A stretch of 64,000 bases of DNA from assembly GCA_047967505.1 (NCBI GenBank), contig CM106539.1, one strand, 5' to 3'. Of the stretch, positions 10,791-20,799 are shown piece by piece. The stretch is from Dipteris shenzhenensis (lineage: Eukaryota > Polypodiophyta > Polypodiopsida > Gleicheniales). Both the position numbers and the translations under genes were made by a program. Each line of letters starts with the position of its first letter. Position 1 is the first letter of the stretch. The notes beneath the pieces were generated by a model. It saw only the letters and a program-made list of their open reading frames with translations, was not told where the DNA came from and searched no databases.

Positions 10791-12317
10791 AAGTCAGATG
10801 ATAGGAAACATAGGATCACTATGGGTGATTAAATATTTGCCACAAAAGTTGCTCGCTATAATGATAACCTTAGTATCATTGTATTTGAAAATGGACATCT
10901 GGTTTGCAAATTGTGCCTATGTTTTTTGCTTGTCATTATTCAAATGAACTAAAGCCACTTGGGCAACCATGACCAACTTTACCAACCATAGAATCCTCTC
11001 AATGAAGTACATACGGGGGGATGGAAGAGCAATTAGCCATTGTGATATAAGAGGATTTTTTTTTTTTTTGGTAAAACAACCAGCTTTTATTAAAATGAAA
11101 CAAAAGTACAAAAAGTGGCCATTGTGGTATAGGAGGATTCTAAAATAAATCTTATCACTACTACATGGTACACATTGGGGGAAGCCTCTGAATGAGCCCT
11201 TAGCCATTGTGATATAGGAGAATTTTACTATAAATCTCATCACTACTACATGCTACACATTGGGGGAAGCAAGATGTATCCGTGGGAGCACACTTTTGGA
11301 GTTATGATTTTCGATACATTATGATAGTTGATGATAATCTTTGTTGTGATTTTTTCATTGAGATTGGAATTGTGATACTTTTTGGAATTTATATCCAATA
11401 CTACAATGCTTGGATATATTTCCTACAAGAACAAACTTGCTTCTTCTATTTTTTTCACGTTAACAAATGTATGAGATAATTCTTGCATATGTATCTTCAT
11501 ATAGTGGAACTAATATGATGAATACTAGTCCATGAAATATATATGCTTTCCTGGGATATGCTTGTTGCAAACCTTCTGTTAAGTTCATAACTGTTTTATG
11601 AAGAAAGGGGGTTAGGTAGCCCAATATTTTACCTCATTAAGGCTCAAACAATTCTATGTACATTTATCTTAAAGTTTTATCATCTCCTGTACCTTACAGC
11701 CCCTTTTTTGCATGATTTTTTCACCTTTTGCATGTGTTTTGAGTGGGTCCAAGCCATCAAATTTATGTTAACCATCTTTTAATATTATATCAGCCACCAT
11801 TAATAGTCTTTCACATTGTAAATTTGAAGAGCAATGATGTCCTTTCATTTTAGAAGGCAAGACAAACAATATAATTTGAGAAGCAAGCATAGAAAAGAAT
11901 TGTATAGCCGCATAACACAAGTACATCTAAATTTTCACTACAATTTATAAATTCAAAGAAGACACACAAATCTTAATGCTGAAGGAACAAATGATATTAT
12001 ATATCAAAAGGAAAGAGGTAATTGGCATTAAATATATGTTATGTTTGTTATGTGATCAAATGCCTTAAGTTGTAATAAACACATATGAAAGGAAATGAAT
12101 AATGAACAATATTTGATCACAAAATTTTATTCAAGTGGCATTATTTTATTTCTAGCAAGATTTATTGAGACAAACTATCATAGATTTGGAAGGTTTCTTT
12201 TCACATTTAAACACGTTATTAATTCTTTATTTTCCATGTAAGGATAATTTGGATCTAGGTTCAAAATGAATATGAGAAAGGGATTCCTAATGCAAGCTCC
12301 AAAGTTTTTGATCCTTT
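10791..12317. other. Unassigned AT-rich DNA left of the copia insertion
   Basis: Apart from the small tandem duplication at 11,033-11,275 there is nothing I can name. The sequence right up to 12,317 is the target flank of the copia element. Confidence 0.4.
11033..11275. repeat. Tandem duplication (~90 bp units) with a small poly-T insert
   Basis: The phrase 'CATTGTG(A/G)TATA(A/G)GAGGA' occurs near 11,038, 11,119 and 11,206. The last two are followed by matching 'ATC(T)CATCACTACTACATG.TACACATTGGGGGAAGC' segments. The first unit is interrupted after AGAGGA by a poly-T run (from 11,057) and a short segment containing 'TTTTATTAAAATGAAAC', a probable small insertion, since the repeat phrase resumes after it. 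Confidence 0.6.
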
Positions 12318-12322
12318 ACAAT
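12318..12322. other. Target-site duplication, left copy (ACAAT)
   Basis: ACAAT directly precedes the left LTR and is repeated directly after the right LTR at 19,632-19,636. Plant LTR elements make 5-bp duplications on integration, so this confirms both outer borders. Confidence 0.9.
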
Positions 12323-12553
12323 TGACAAAATATGAAGAGGGGAGAGGAGAAGAGTGGAGATGAGGAGAGAGGGCACATCTAGAGAGCACACCACAAATGA
12401 CTAATTGTATACTATATTTAGTTGAAAATGTAGAATCTTTACAAACCCATTTAGGGTTAGGGTTAGGGCATCTAACCCTTTCCTTTATAGCACTCTATAT
12501 GTGTTAGTGCTATGCACATGCAAGCACATGATGTTGAGCATGGTTTCTCAACA
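12323..12553 (-). repeat. Copia 3' LTR
   Basis: On the minus strand it begins TGTTGAGAAACC (at 12,553) and ends TATTTTGTCA (at 12,323). It contains TTTAGGGTTAGGGTTAGGG on the plus strand at 12,450-12,468, a telomere-like motif also present in the other LTR, followed by CTAACCCT, which can pair with it. A second LTR at 19,402-19,631 is about 93 percent identical by eye. Confidence 0.93.
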
Positions 12554-12566
12554 CCTTCCCTCAAGA
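12554..12566 (-). other. Copia polypurine tract
   Basis: On the minus strand CTTGAGGGAAGG directly precedes the 3' LTR start TGTTGAG. This is the expected site of plus-strand DNA priming. Confidence 0.75.
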
Positions 12567-12693
12567 TCAACATCATGAAGTAGGCCTTCCCTCAAGATGA
12601 TGATTCTGGGCAATCGAAGAAGGACTGAGCATTACATTCCATCACACCCCTTCAATGGGGATGTCCTTCCTCTGCCATCAAACCAAGAGCTTG

Positions 12694-13250
12694 TCAGTGT
12701 TTCTCAAAAAGCTCTTTACTGAGTGGTTTGGTAAAGATGTATGCAACATTCTCTTTGCTATCACAATGTTGTAGTATGATGTCACTAAGTAACACTCCTT
12801 CTTTGATGAAGTGCTCTCTGACCTCAATGTGCTTTGTCATGGAGTGATATACTGAATTCTTGGCCAATGCTTGAGCTGATTGATTATCACAGTATATTGT
12901 TGTTGGCTTTGATTCATCAAAGTAGTCTGATATGACAATAGTCTTTTGAGCCATATAGCCTCACATGCACTTGTAGTGAGTGCTCTATATTCTACTTCAG
13001 TCGAAGACAAAGAAACAATTGGCTGTTTGTTTGACAACCATGATATAGCACCTTGACCAAGGAAAAATGCATATTTGTGTGTCGATAACCTGGTCTCATG
13101 ATCTCCAGTATAGGCACTGTCATAGTATCCATGCAACCTTGGATGACTTCCTCTGTATTCTATCCCAATTTGTCTCGTACCTCTTATGTATATCAAGACT
13201 CTTTTGGTAGCATTCTAGTGAGACTGTTTTGGATTTGTCATAAACTGTGC
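12694..13250 (-). pseudogene. Copia RNase H domain (broken)
   Basis: RNase H removes the RNA strand during reverse transcription. Visible signatures in order are 'YYDSAYTGDHETRLSTHKY' near 13,110, 'VSLSSTEVEYRALT' near 13,000, 'DNQSAQALAKNSVYHSMT' near 12,855, 'KHIEVREHFI' near 12,820 and 'AYIFTKPLSKELF' near 12,710. These are the standard landmarks of the copia C-terminus. The reading frame shifts between 12,837 and 12,954, so it is read as two pieces. The polyprotein stops at about 12,694 and is followed by the polypurine tract about 130 bp on. Confidence 0.9.
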
Positions 13251-13291
13251 AAGTGAACTTACTGCATAACAAATATCTGGCTATGTGATAG

Positions 13292-14346
13292 TCAAATATA
13301 TAAGAGATCTGATGAGTTGCTTGTAGTACCTGTCATTGATTGTAGGCTTTTCTGAATCTTTTGTAAGTTAAAACTTTGTTCTGTGGGAGTGGTCGCAATC
13401 TTGCAATCTACCATATGAAACTTCTTCATGAGACTGTCAACATATTTTAGCTGACTCATAAAGGTGTTGTTTGAATCTCTACAGAACTCAATACCAAGAC
13501 AATAGTGCATAAGTCCAAGATCTTTCATGTCGAACTCTGCAGATAAGTCTTGTTTCAACTTTTTGATGAAGCTATCCTTGCTTCCGGTCACAATCAAATC
13601 ATCTATGTATAAAAGTACAATAGTGATGTCTTCCCCTTGAACTTTGTCATAGAGAGTATGATCTACATTGGATTTCATGTATCCTAGATCAGTAAAATAC
13701 TTGTCGATTCAGTTGTACCAACTTCTGGGTGCTTGCTTTAAGCCGTAGAGACTTTTCTTGAGATGGCAAACTTGATTTTCTTTCCTGGTTCAACATAACC
13801 TGCTGGTTGTTGCATGTGGACTTTCTCATCTAGGTAACCATTGAGAAAAGCATTCTTGACATCGAGCTCGTACACATTCCATCTGTTGAGTGTCGCTAGT
13901 GATATCAAGAACCATATGGAATCCATCTTTGCTACTACTGGAGCATAAGTCTCATCATGATCTTGCTCATATTACTCTGCAAATCCTTTTACAACTAGTT
14001 TGGCTTTGTATCTTTCAATGCTTCCATCTGGATTGTACTTCACTTTGTATACCCATTTATTTGCTATGGCCTTCTTTCCTGGTGGAAGGTTGCCTTATTC
14101 CCAAGTATTATTCTTGTACAAAGCATCCATTTCTTCATTCATAGCAGTTTGCCATTCTGGCTTATCAATTGCATCTTCAAAGTACACTAGCTCTTCTATA
14201 GCCATGATGGTAGTCATAAGAGCATAGTTGGTGGTTTCAACCTGAATTGCTTTGCCTTTCTGAGCATATGTCAATCTAGTAGGTAGTCTACTTTCCCTAA
14301 TAGACCATCTTAGTTGCTGTGGTTCTTCTCGGGGTGTTTTTGGCAA
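13292..14346 (-). pseudogene. Copia reverse transcriptase domain (broken)
   Basis: The RT copies element RNA into DNA. Seen in order are 'KPEWQTAMNEEMDALYKNNTWE' in outline near 14,160-14,097, 'ELDVKNAFLNGYLDEKVHM' near 13,865-13,810 with the first catalytic Asp, and 'LLYIDDLIVTGS' near 13,610-13,578 with the catalytic Asp pair of the YxDD box. It then runs into 'KDLGLMHYCLGIEF'. Stops and shifts lie near 14,095, 13,926 and 13,738-13,690, so no single frame spans the domain, although the active-site residues themselves are preserved. Confidence 0.92.
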
Positions 14347-14408
14347 TTCTTGCTCTTCTTCATCAAGCTTTTATGTGGATGATTGAGTAATCACGGTACG
14401 TCTATCTC

Positions 14409-15276
14409 CTATGTATTTGAGGTTTTCCATTCTGATTCCTCATCAAAGATTGCATCTCTAGAGATAATGACCTTTCGGTTGATGGGATCATACAACTTGC
14501 ATTTGTGTGACTTCGCATCCAATTTCCTGCGATGATCATCATGTATGTAGGCATATGCTATGCAACCAAATATCCGGAGATGCCCAATGCATGGCTTGTG
14601 TCCAGTGAATGCTTCATAAGGTGTCATCCCCTGAATCGAAGCCGATTAAGCAAGTAGTTTACAGTGGCTATTGCTTCTGCCCAATACTGATTCGGAAGAT
14701 GCTTCTCACTAAGCATTGCTCTAGCACTTTCTGCTAAAGTATCTGCTAAAGTAGTACTATTCTTCCTTTCAACTCTTGCACTTTTTTGAGGAGTATTTGC
14801 ACAAGTGAATTGTCTTCGAATGCCATGACTTCTGCAAAAGTTTTTGAATGTTGAAGACATGTATTCACCTCCTATGTCTGATCTCATGACTTTGATCTTT
14901 CTGCCTGTCTGGTTTTTTACCATGGCTTTGAATTCTTGAAATTTGGAAAAGACTTCAGATTTCTCTTTCAGAAAGTGGACCCAACAATATCTATTGTAGT
15001 TGTCAATGAAAGTCAACTAGTAAAGTGAACCATTGATGTTGTGGTCTGGGCATAACCCCATACATATGTATGTATCAAATCAAGGATACCTCGTGCTCGA
15101 GAGGTGCTTCTACTAAAATTGGTTCTCTTTTGTTTGTTGTAGCAGCATGCTTCGCAAACTTTTCCAAGAAACTGTAGCTTAGGAATACCAATTGCCATAT
15201 TTTGATTCTTGAGCTCTATCAAGCTTTTGAAATTGACATGTCCATATCTCTTGTGCCATTTTGCAGGTAGTGGCAT
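14409..15276 (-). pseudogene. Copia GAG-pre-integrase and integrase (broken, first Asp changed)
   Basis: Integrase inserts the DNA copy. The zinc-binding pre-integrase part reads 'WHKRYGHVNFKSL' then 'CEACCYNKQKRTNF', giving the HHCC residues. The core follows: the region with the first catalytic Asp reads 'LIHTYVWG', where copia integrases have HTDVWG, so this Asp is Tyr here. The second Asp is kept in 'RSDIGGEYMS' and the Glu in 'ARVERKN'. The C-terminal part continues as 'PYEAFTGHKPCIGHLRIFG', the usual conserved end. Frame breaks occur near 15,015 and 14,625. Loss of the first Asp would abolish strand transfer even if the frame were open. Confidence 0.92.
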
Positions 15277-15595
15277 TTGTTGCTATTGAGCTGACATGGC
15301 ATGCAACTCTGGTACTGTAGCTAGCATTCTGTCCAAGTGTCCTTCCTTGACTCCTTTTCCTACTAGTTGAAATCCTCTGGATTTGTCTCTGATAGTGCAT
15401 TCATCTCCATCAAAGATGACTCGGTAGTTGTGTTCTGTCATTTGACCTACTAAGATAAGAGGTTCTTGCTAAGCTTCGAAACATAGAGTATATATTTCAC
15501 CAATCCTTTTGTACCAATGAAATTGTTCATAGGGATAATGCTTGTCCCTTGAATTGGATTCAATGTATTATCTACTGTGTGTAGATGACATTCTT

Positions 15596-15725
15596 CTAAC
15601 CTTCTAATGGTTTCATCTCTGTGAACCATTCTTGATGCTTTGCCATATGAGTTGATGCACTGTTGTCGATGTACCAAGGATCTTGATCTGTTTGGTCAAC
15701 TTGATGGTGGCTGAAATCCTCTTTT
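15596..15725 (-). pseudogene. Copia aspartic protease start (altered active site)
   Basis: The end of a 234-codon open frame reads 'DPWYIDNSASTHMAKHQEWF'. The family motif is WYIDSGAS.HM; here the catalytic triplet D-S-G has become D-N-S, with the Asp (about 15,665-15,667) kept but the Gly lost. Protease cleaves the polyprotein, so this copy is very likely inactive. The frame stops at 15,596, and the rest of the protease continues in another frame down to about 15,450. Confidence 0.8.
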
Positions 15726-15879
15726 GAATTGCAATTAGTGTCTAGATACATTGTATCGATCTTTTGTAATTTCTCGTTTTGCAAGGAACATATTACCGTG
15801 TTCATTTGCATAACGATTGTGACTAGAATGTCCACCATGATGATTTTATCTTTCGCTAAAATTCCCTCGATTGCTGCTG

Positions 15880-16830
15880 GATTGAGTGCCTCGGTCATAT
15901 TGCTTCTTGCGGCGGCAATCTCTTTTAGTGTGTCCAAACTTATGACAGTAGTTGCACTAAATGTTTGACACATTGGTGGATGCATTCCCTTGTCTTGAGA
16001 ATCTTCCTCGGTTGTAATGATTTCCTCTTTGTTGATTTTGATATTGATTGTGACTTTGATGCTGATTTTGTTGCTAATGATGACCACTTCGCTGGAATGA
16101 TCTACCTCTGTCTCTACTTCTATATGAAGTTGTGAATGCTTGATCATGAAGACCTGAGTCCTAAGTTCTTTACCAAGTAAAACTGACTGAAGTTCTTCAA
16201 GTCTCAGAATTTGCCGTTGAATGGCAATACTTTGGACTAAATTATTGTATACCTCTCCTAGTCCATTCATGATTACTTGAACCATTTTTGTTGGATTCAT
16301 GGTCTCTCCTGCTTTGCGAGTTGATTGTTGTAATCTCTAATCTTGAATACGTAAGCATGACTGGTTTCACTGCTGTTGCGGAAGCTCTGGTTTATCTGGT
16401 TTCTCAGTGTGAGAATCCTAGAAGTGTTCGTGGACTCGTAGAGAGCTTCGAACATATCCCATGCTTCTTTTGATGTCTTGACTATGTTGAGCTGTCCTAG
16501 CATGACATCTTACACATTCTGCTTGATTAGATGATATGCATACTTGTCTTTTTTGTCTCATTCTGTCTATGCTCGGGCAATGGCAGGATCTGGAGGAGTT
16601 GCGAAAACTATTTGTGTAGCTGGAGATCCCGCTACTAGTGCTGTGACAACAGGTGGAGTAGAGCTATTGCTGGCTGGATTGTCCAATGGTCTAGGTGTAG
16701 ATTCATCGCGACATACTCCCATTTGTCCTGAAGTACAAGAATGGTCTCCATTTAGTATTTCCATGTGCCAGAATTAGAGTAGTCGAGCTTAGCAAATCCC
16801 TCTGGATTGAGGTTGCTAGTCGTGGACGTG
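15880..16830 (-). pseudogene. Copia gag, with CCHC zinc knuckle in a shifted frame
   Basis: Gag forms the particle and binds element RNA. The N-terminus has the family pattern, with 'SGTWKY' then a stop, then 'ME' near 16,765-16,745 and 'QDKWEYV' shortly after in another frame. The middle reads 'TSKEAWDMFEALYEST' near 16,470-16,425 and 'LNGLGEVYNNLV'-like sequence near 16,265. The zinc knuckle CNYCHKFGHTKRDC (C-x2-C-x4-H-x4-C) lies at 15,915-15,956 but in a different frame from the flanking 234-codon frame, so a frameshift separates gag from protease. At least three frame breaks are needed to read the whole gag. Confidence 0.85.
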
Positions 16831-18754
16831 GTGCAAGAAATACATACTCAAAGTGTTGTGAAAATCACTGTATGAATCAACTGCAAAACACTGACTGTGG
16901 AAAGTGAAATCTGAACTGTCGTTGAAGGTAGAATTGCAATATATAATCCGATCTATTACAAGGCTTGTGGCAAATGATGTTGGGAATAGCCAAGATGCTT
17001 TACAAGGCTCAAAATGATGTGCACAATGCTAGAAAATAGCCTGTGATTAAAGGCTCTACAATGGTGGCAATGTGAAGTGCAAATGTGCAATAGTTTGCAA
17101 TCTACCCCCACTGATACAATGTGCCAATACCATTGAAGATTTCTCACTGATTCAAAGATGGTAGGGTTTGAGGTAATGTGATGATGTGAAACTGCATGTG
17201 AGCATCGGGACTGACTCCAAGTAGAAACTAGTTGGGAATTTTGGGCATGGATTAGATTGGCAACTTGGAGAAATTTAAATCGCCTCCACTATGGCAATCT
17301 AGTCTACTTTGATCTAAATCTAGACCAATCGTTAATCAAAGAGAAGAATAGAAAATAAATTATTTTTCTTTGGTTCTTTTTATGTGCTGAATCACATGCG
17401 TCAATGTAGAGGCTGCTGTGCATGTAGGAAGCGAATTTGTCGGCGTGGCTCAAAAGTGAGTGATACTTGCGGCGAAATGTGCGATGTAATGAGCACATAG
17501 AGCACAAAAAATCGAGCGATTTTCCTTTTTGGAGCACCCTCAAATTCTTCTTGAATCAAGAGATAACGACTTGATCTAGGTGGAGACGCAAAAGGAGTGG
17601 AAATGCGCTCATTGATGATGTGGCATCAGGGGTCACATGCAGTGACTGTGCCTATGAAGAGGTGTGCTAGTGGAGCAGTGTGCTGATGTGGTAGGGGGAT
17701 TCACATTCAATATGAACAGTGTGCCTGTAGAAGGGTTAGAGGTTCTACCATAGCACAGTGCTAACTAGACAGGTGAGGTGGCACTCTGACTTACCTAACC
17801 CAAGGTCAGGTTGACCTAATTAGGGTCCAGATAACCATGATGACATGGTAAGATGATGTGGCAGTTGAGATGGCTTGATGATGCATCAGCATGACATGGA
17901 CATTGATGACTAGACCTCCCTACATGGTAGGTGATGATGTGGCAATCGGGCCTTATTTGATGACATGGCAAGATAAGACATGTGGCAGTCAGTTGCCACT
18001 AGTGATGTGTCACTACGGGTGTGGTGCCACGTGGCTAGTCCTTGACCAAGCCCTTGGTGCCATTGATAGGGTGAATGATGTGGTAGAGTTATTTGCCACG
18101 GTCGTTGCTAGACAAGTCAGAATCTTGAAGGTTTTGTCAGGGAGATTCCGTATGCTAGAGCTCTGGACATGGTTGTTTGTTGGCGTGGGCATGCGATGAC
18201 TGACCTGTAAGGCTGGGTCATCATAGTGGCTATATGTGGCATTTGGAGCTTCAACTCGTGTGCATGGCATTGTTGGGGTAGAGAGGTCCTTTGATGGGTG
18301 CTAGAGCTTGGTCGATGGATGCTGGAACTTGCTCGCTGAAGTCATTTGGAGATGAACTCTTGCAACCACCTTGCAAGGTCGTTTTGGCCCATGGCTATGG
18401 GATTGCTATGAAGCCGGTTGCCAGTGCTGGCTCTCCAGACAGGCATCGATGGAGAAGTCGCTGTTTAAGCCACCTTTGTTGGAGTAGTTTGTAGAATAGG
18501 AGCGCTAAGAGGGAGCATGGAGCATGCAGTTGTTGAAGTCTTCCCGTGTTGGCTCGTGTTACAGCTTGATGGAGAGTAGTTGAAGTGGCTTGTAAAGCAG
18601 GTTTACGTAGGCTGGTAGAGGAGCTAGGAGCTGGTGTTGACGAGAGCTGTTGTGGTTTACTGATGCGCCTCTGAGGAGCGTGCTATCCGTATTGGGTAGG
18701 AGGGCCACCATTGTAGTTACGTAGGTCTCTATAGCTCGACGTTAGCTTTAGGTG

Positions 18755-18906
18755 GTAGGAGCCTTTGGTCACCTCTATTGTTGTGTTGTTGGAGCTAGCT
18801 CGATTTGGATGCCTGTGGATAGTCATGGTTGTAGGAGCCTTCAGTCACCTGTGTTGTTGCGCTGCTGGAGCTAGCTCAATTTGGATGCATGTGGATAGTC
18901 ATGGCT
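18755..18906. repeat. Tandem duplication, two 76-bp units
   Basis: Units at 18,755-18,830 and 18,831-18,906 both start GTAGGAGCCTT and share GAGCTAGCTC(G/A)ATTTGGATGC and GTGGATAGTCATGG. They lie inside the copia leader. Confidence 0.85.
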
Positions 18907-19114
18907 ATAGATTGAGCCGAGCCTAGCTATAGGTAGGTTGAGAGTTTGGCATCATTCAGAGAGGAAGTTGTTGCAGAAGCAAGTCGAGATGGTTGCCTCT
19001 AGAATGATCTCTCAAAAACATGTCTATGAGAGTTCTTATTTATTTCATAGAACTAGCTCTCTCTCTCAATCCTAAACAACTAAGCACTCAAACAATGAAT
19101 ATCTCAAAGAATAG

Positions 19115-19190
19115 ATCTCTCTCTCAAAGCAAATGAAAGAAATCTCTCTCTCAAAGCAAATGAAAGAAATCTCTCTCTCAAAGCAATGAA
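19115..19190. repeat. Tandem repeat, three 27-bp units
   Basis: ATCTCTCTCTCAAAGCAAAT followed by GAAAGAA is repeated at steps of 27 bp starting at 19,115, 19,142 and 19,169, the last copy being imperfect. It sits about 200 bp from the primer-binding site in the copia leader. Confidence 0.85.
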
Positions 19191-19389
19191 TTGAATCTCT
19201 TTCTCTCAACAATAACAAAAATCTTCAACTCTCATGGATGGAATTCTCTCACCAATGGATGGAAATTCTTCCAACACAATGAAATCTTCTCTCGGCGGAA
19301 GTGAACTTGCTCGAAGAACACTCAAGAGAACCTCTCAATCTCTCAATCACTCTTGCAAGGATCTCAATGCCTTAGCGAAAGGCAAGGGA

Positions 19390-19401
19390 GCTCTAATACC
19401 A
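19390..19401 (-). other. Copia primer-binding site (iMet tRNA)
   Basis: The minus strand reads TGGTATTAGAGC here, directly against the LTR end ...TTTTGTCA. It is identical to the site at 933-944 on the plus strand. Confidence 0.9.
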
Positions 19402-19631
19402 TGACAAAATATGAAGAGGAGAGATGAGAAGAGTGGAAATGAAGAGAGAGGGCACAGCTAGGAGCACACCACAAATGACTAACTGCACACTAGATTTAGT
19501 TGAAAATGTAGAATATATACAAATCCATTTAGGGTTAGGGTTAGGGCATCTAACCCTTTCCTTTATAGCACTCTATATGTGTTAGTGCTATGCACATGTA
19601 ATCACATGATGTTGAGTGTGGTCTCTCAACA
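19402..19631 (-). repeat. Copia 5' LTR
   Basis: On the minus strand it begins TGTTGAGAGACC at 19,631 and ends TTTTGTCA at 19,402. The telomere-like TTTAGGGTTAGGGTTAGGG is at 19,528-19,546 on the plus strand. Its partner is 12,323-12,553. Confidence 0.93.
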
Positions 19632-19636
19632 ACAAT
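19632..19636. other. Target-site duplication, right copy (ACAAT)
   Basis: This is an identical copy of the five bases at 12,318-12,322, directly after the right LTR. Confidence 0.9.
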
Positions 19637-19699
19637 TGCACTAAACATTGAACCATGTTTTGATTAAGCTACATTATAAAAGAATAGCGTTGGTCCATA

Positions 19700-20446
19700 T
19701 TGTGGCTAAGCTAGCATAGATGAGTCAAGATCCCAAACTTTTCTCAATTGGAGCTCTTGGCGAGACAATTCGCACATGGATAATAGGAATTGTGAAATTT
19801 GTGAACTATTTGTAACAGTTTGTCACTCGTTAATTCTATAAAGTAGCCAGACTTGGAGATGATCTGATTATATAAAACTTCACCCACAACCTGGGCTTTG
19901 CACATTTTTGCTACCTTGGTACCATAGTCGGTGGCCTAGTAGAGCATACATGTTCCCTCTTCGTGTTGTAGGAGAGATGGGCCCTATAAAATCCAAACCC
20001 TAGTGATAGAAGGGGGCATGGGAGTGAATGGTATAAGAGGAAGATAGTCACACCTTGTAGGCTTGTAGGCTTGGGGGCAACAATGCTCGTTGGCATGAGT
20101 CACATTGGTGCACATGATTATAACAATCTTGGAAGAGCTTGGGCCACCAGAACCCAGAATACATGATCTTCCAAGATGTAGCGTCCGGGGCCATATGACC
20201 TCCTCTAATGCCAATGTGTGCCTGCTCAAGAATAGATTGTGTCTCGTGGGGGAGCACACACCATCTCAAGATGTGGTCCTTTCCCAGTTTGTACAATTGA
20301 CCTGCAATCAACTTGAAGGGGGAGGCTTGAATGATCTGCTTCCATTTTTCTATTAGGGTCAGACCTAGAGGGAATCCACCCATGGACAACAATTGTACCA
20401 TGTTGGCATATACCATGGTGGAAAGTGGTCTATAGCAAACAAGCAT
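19700..20446 (-). pseudogene. Gypsy integrase (H2C2 zinc finger and core, broken)
   Basis: The zinc-binding part reads 'HIGIRGGH' (two His), then 'SGFWWPKLFQDCYNHVHQCDSCQR' in outline with the C-x2-C pair near 20,105-20,115. That is the standard gypsy H2C2 integrase head. Below it the core is visible in another frame: 'ATDYGTKVAK' near 19,935 (first Asp, cf. VATDY.TKW.EA) and 'LTSD' near 19,820 (second Asp), followed by 'YYPCANCLAKSSN' near 19,770, where the family has YHPQANG..E. The Gly is replaced by Cys and the catalytic Glu position by Lys. Confidence 0.85.
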
Positions 20447-20799
20447 TCAGCATGTAGTGATGTCACTCCAAAAAGGCCCACATTGGGTAATTCATCCTTA
20501 ATACCACTGGCTGCTTCCCCAAACCTTAGCCTAGAAAAGTGGCATGTAGGTCAATGCATCCTTCTAGCCCTCACCATAATGTCAAATTCAAATTCTAGAA
20601 AAAGAAGAATCCATATGCTTAAACAAGCCCCCAGAGTAGGCTTATTAAGAGCTTGATTATTAGTGTGATGAAGAGGTAGTGGCGGTACTTGGTCATGGTA
20701 TAAACCATGCCTAGACCCTCCCTTTCTATGGTATTGTAATTGCGCTCTGCTCCATTATGTTGTCAGCTCTGGCAGACAGGCAAATCAATCTTGTGGTCC

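Larger units (their letters stand above)
16831..19389 (-). mobile_element. Long copia leader with internal tandem repeats
   Basis: This untranslated region lies between the primer-binding site and gag and is about 2.5 kb long, where copia leaders are usually a few hundred bases or less. No long open frame resembles a known protein. It contains two clear tandem repeats (listed separately), and the motif GATG(A/T)TGTGGCA or a close form recurs many times between about 17,610 and 18,080. It could hold packaging signals, an acquired host segment, or sequence inserted later. Confidence 0.6.
12323..19631 (-). mobile_element. Full-length Ty1/copia LTR retrotransposon, defective
   Basis: This 7,309-bp element is complete in structure: a 231-bp LTR at each end (12,323-12,553 and 19,402-19,631), TG...CA termini, ACAAT target duplications, an iMet-type primer-binding site next to the right LTR and a polypurine tract next to the left LTR. 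It lies on the minus strand, with the order gag, protease, integrase, RT, RNase H. That order (integrase before RT) makes it copia, not gypsy. Every domain is recognisable but the reading frame is cut by many stops and shifts, and key residues of protease and integrase are changed, so it cannot move on its own. By hand alignment the LTRs differ at about 16 positions plus two small gaps, roughly 7 percent, so the insertion is old. A 2.5-kb leader precedes gag, longer than usual. Confidence 0.95.

Noticed and set aside
12450-12468. Interstitial telomere or chromosome-fusion site
   Set aside because: The motif lies inside both LTRs of one copia element, so it is part of the element and not a telomere scar.
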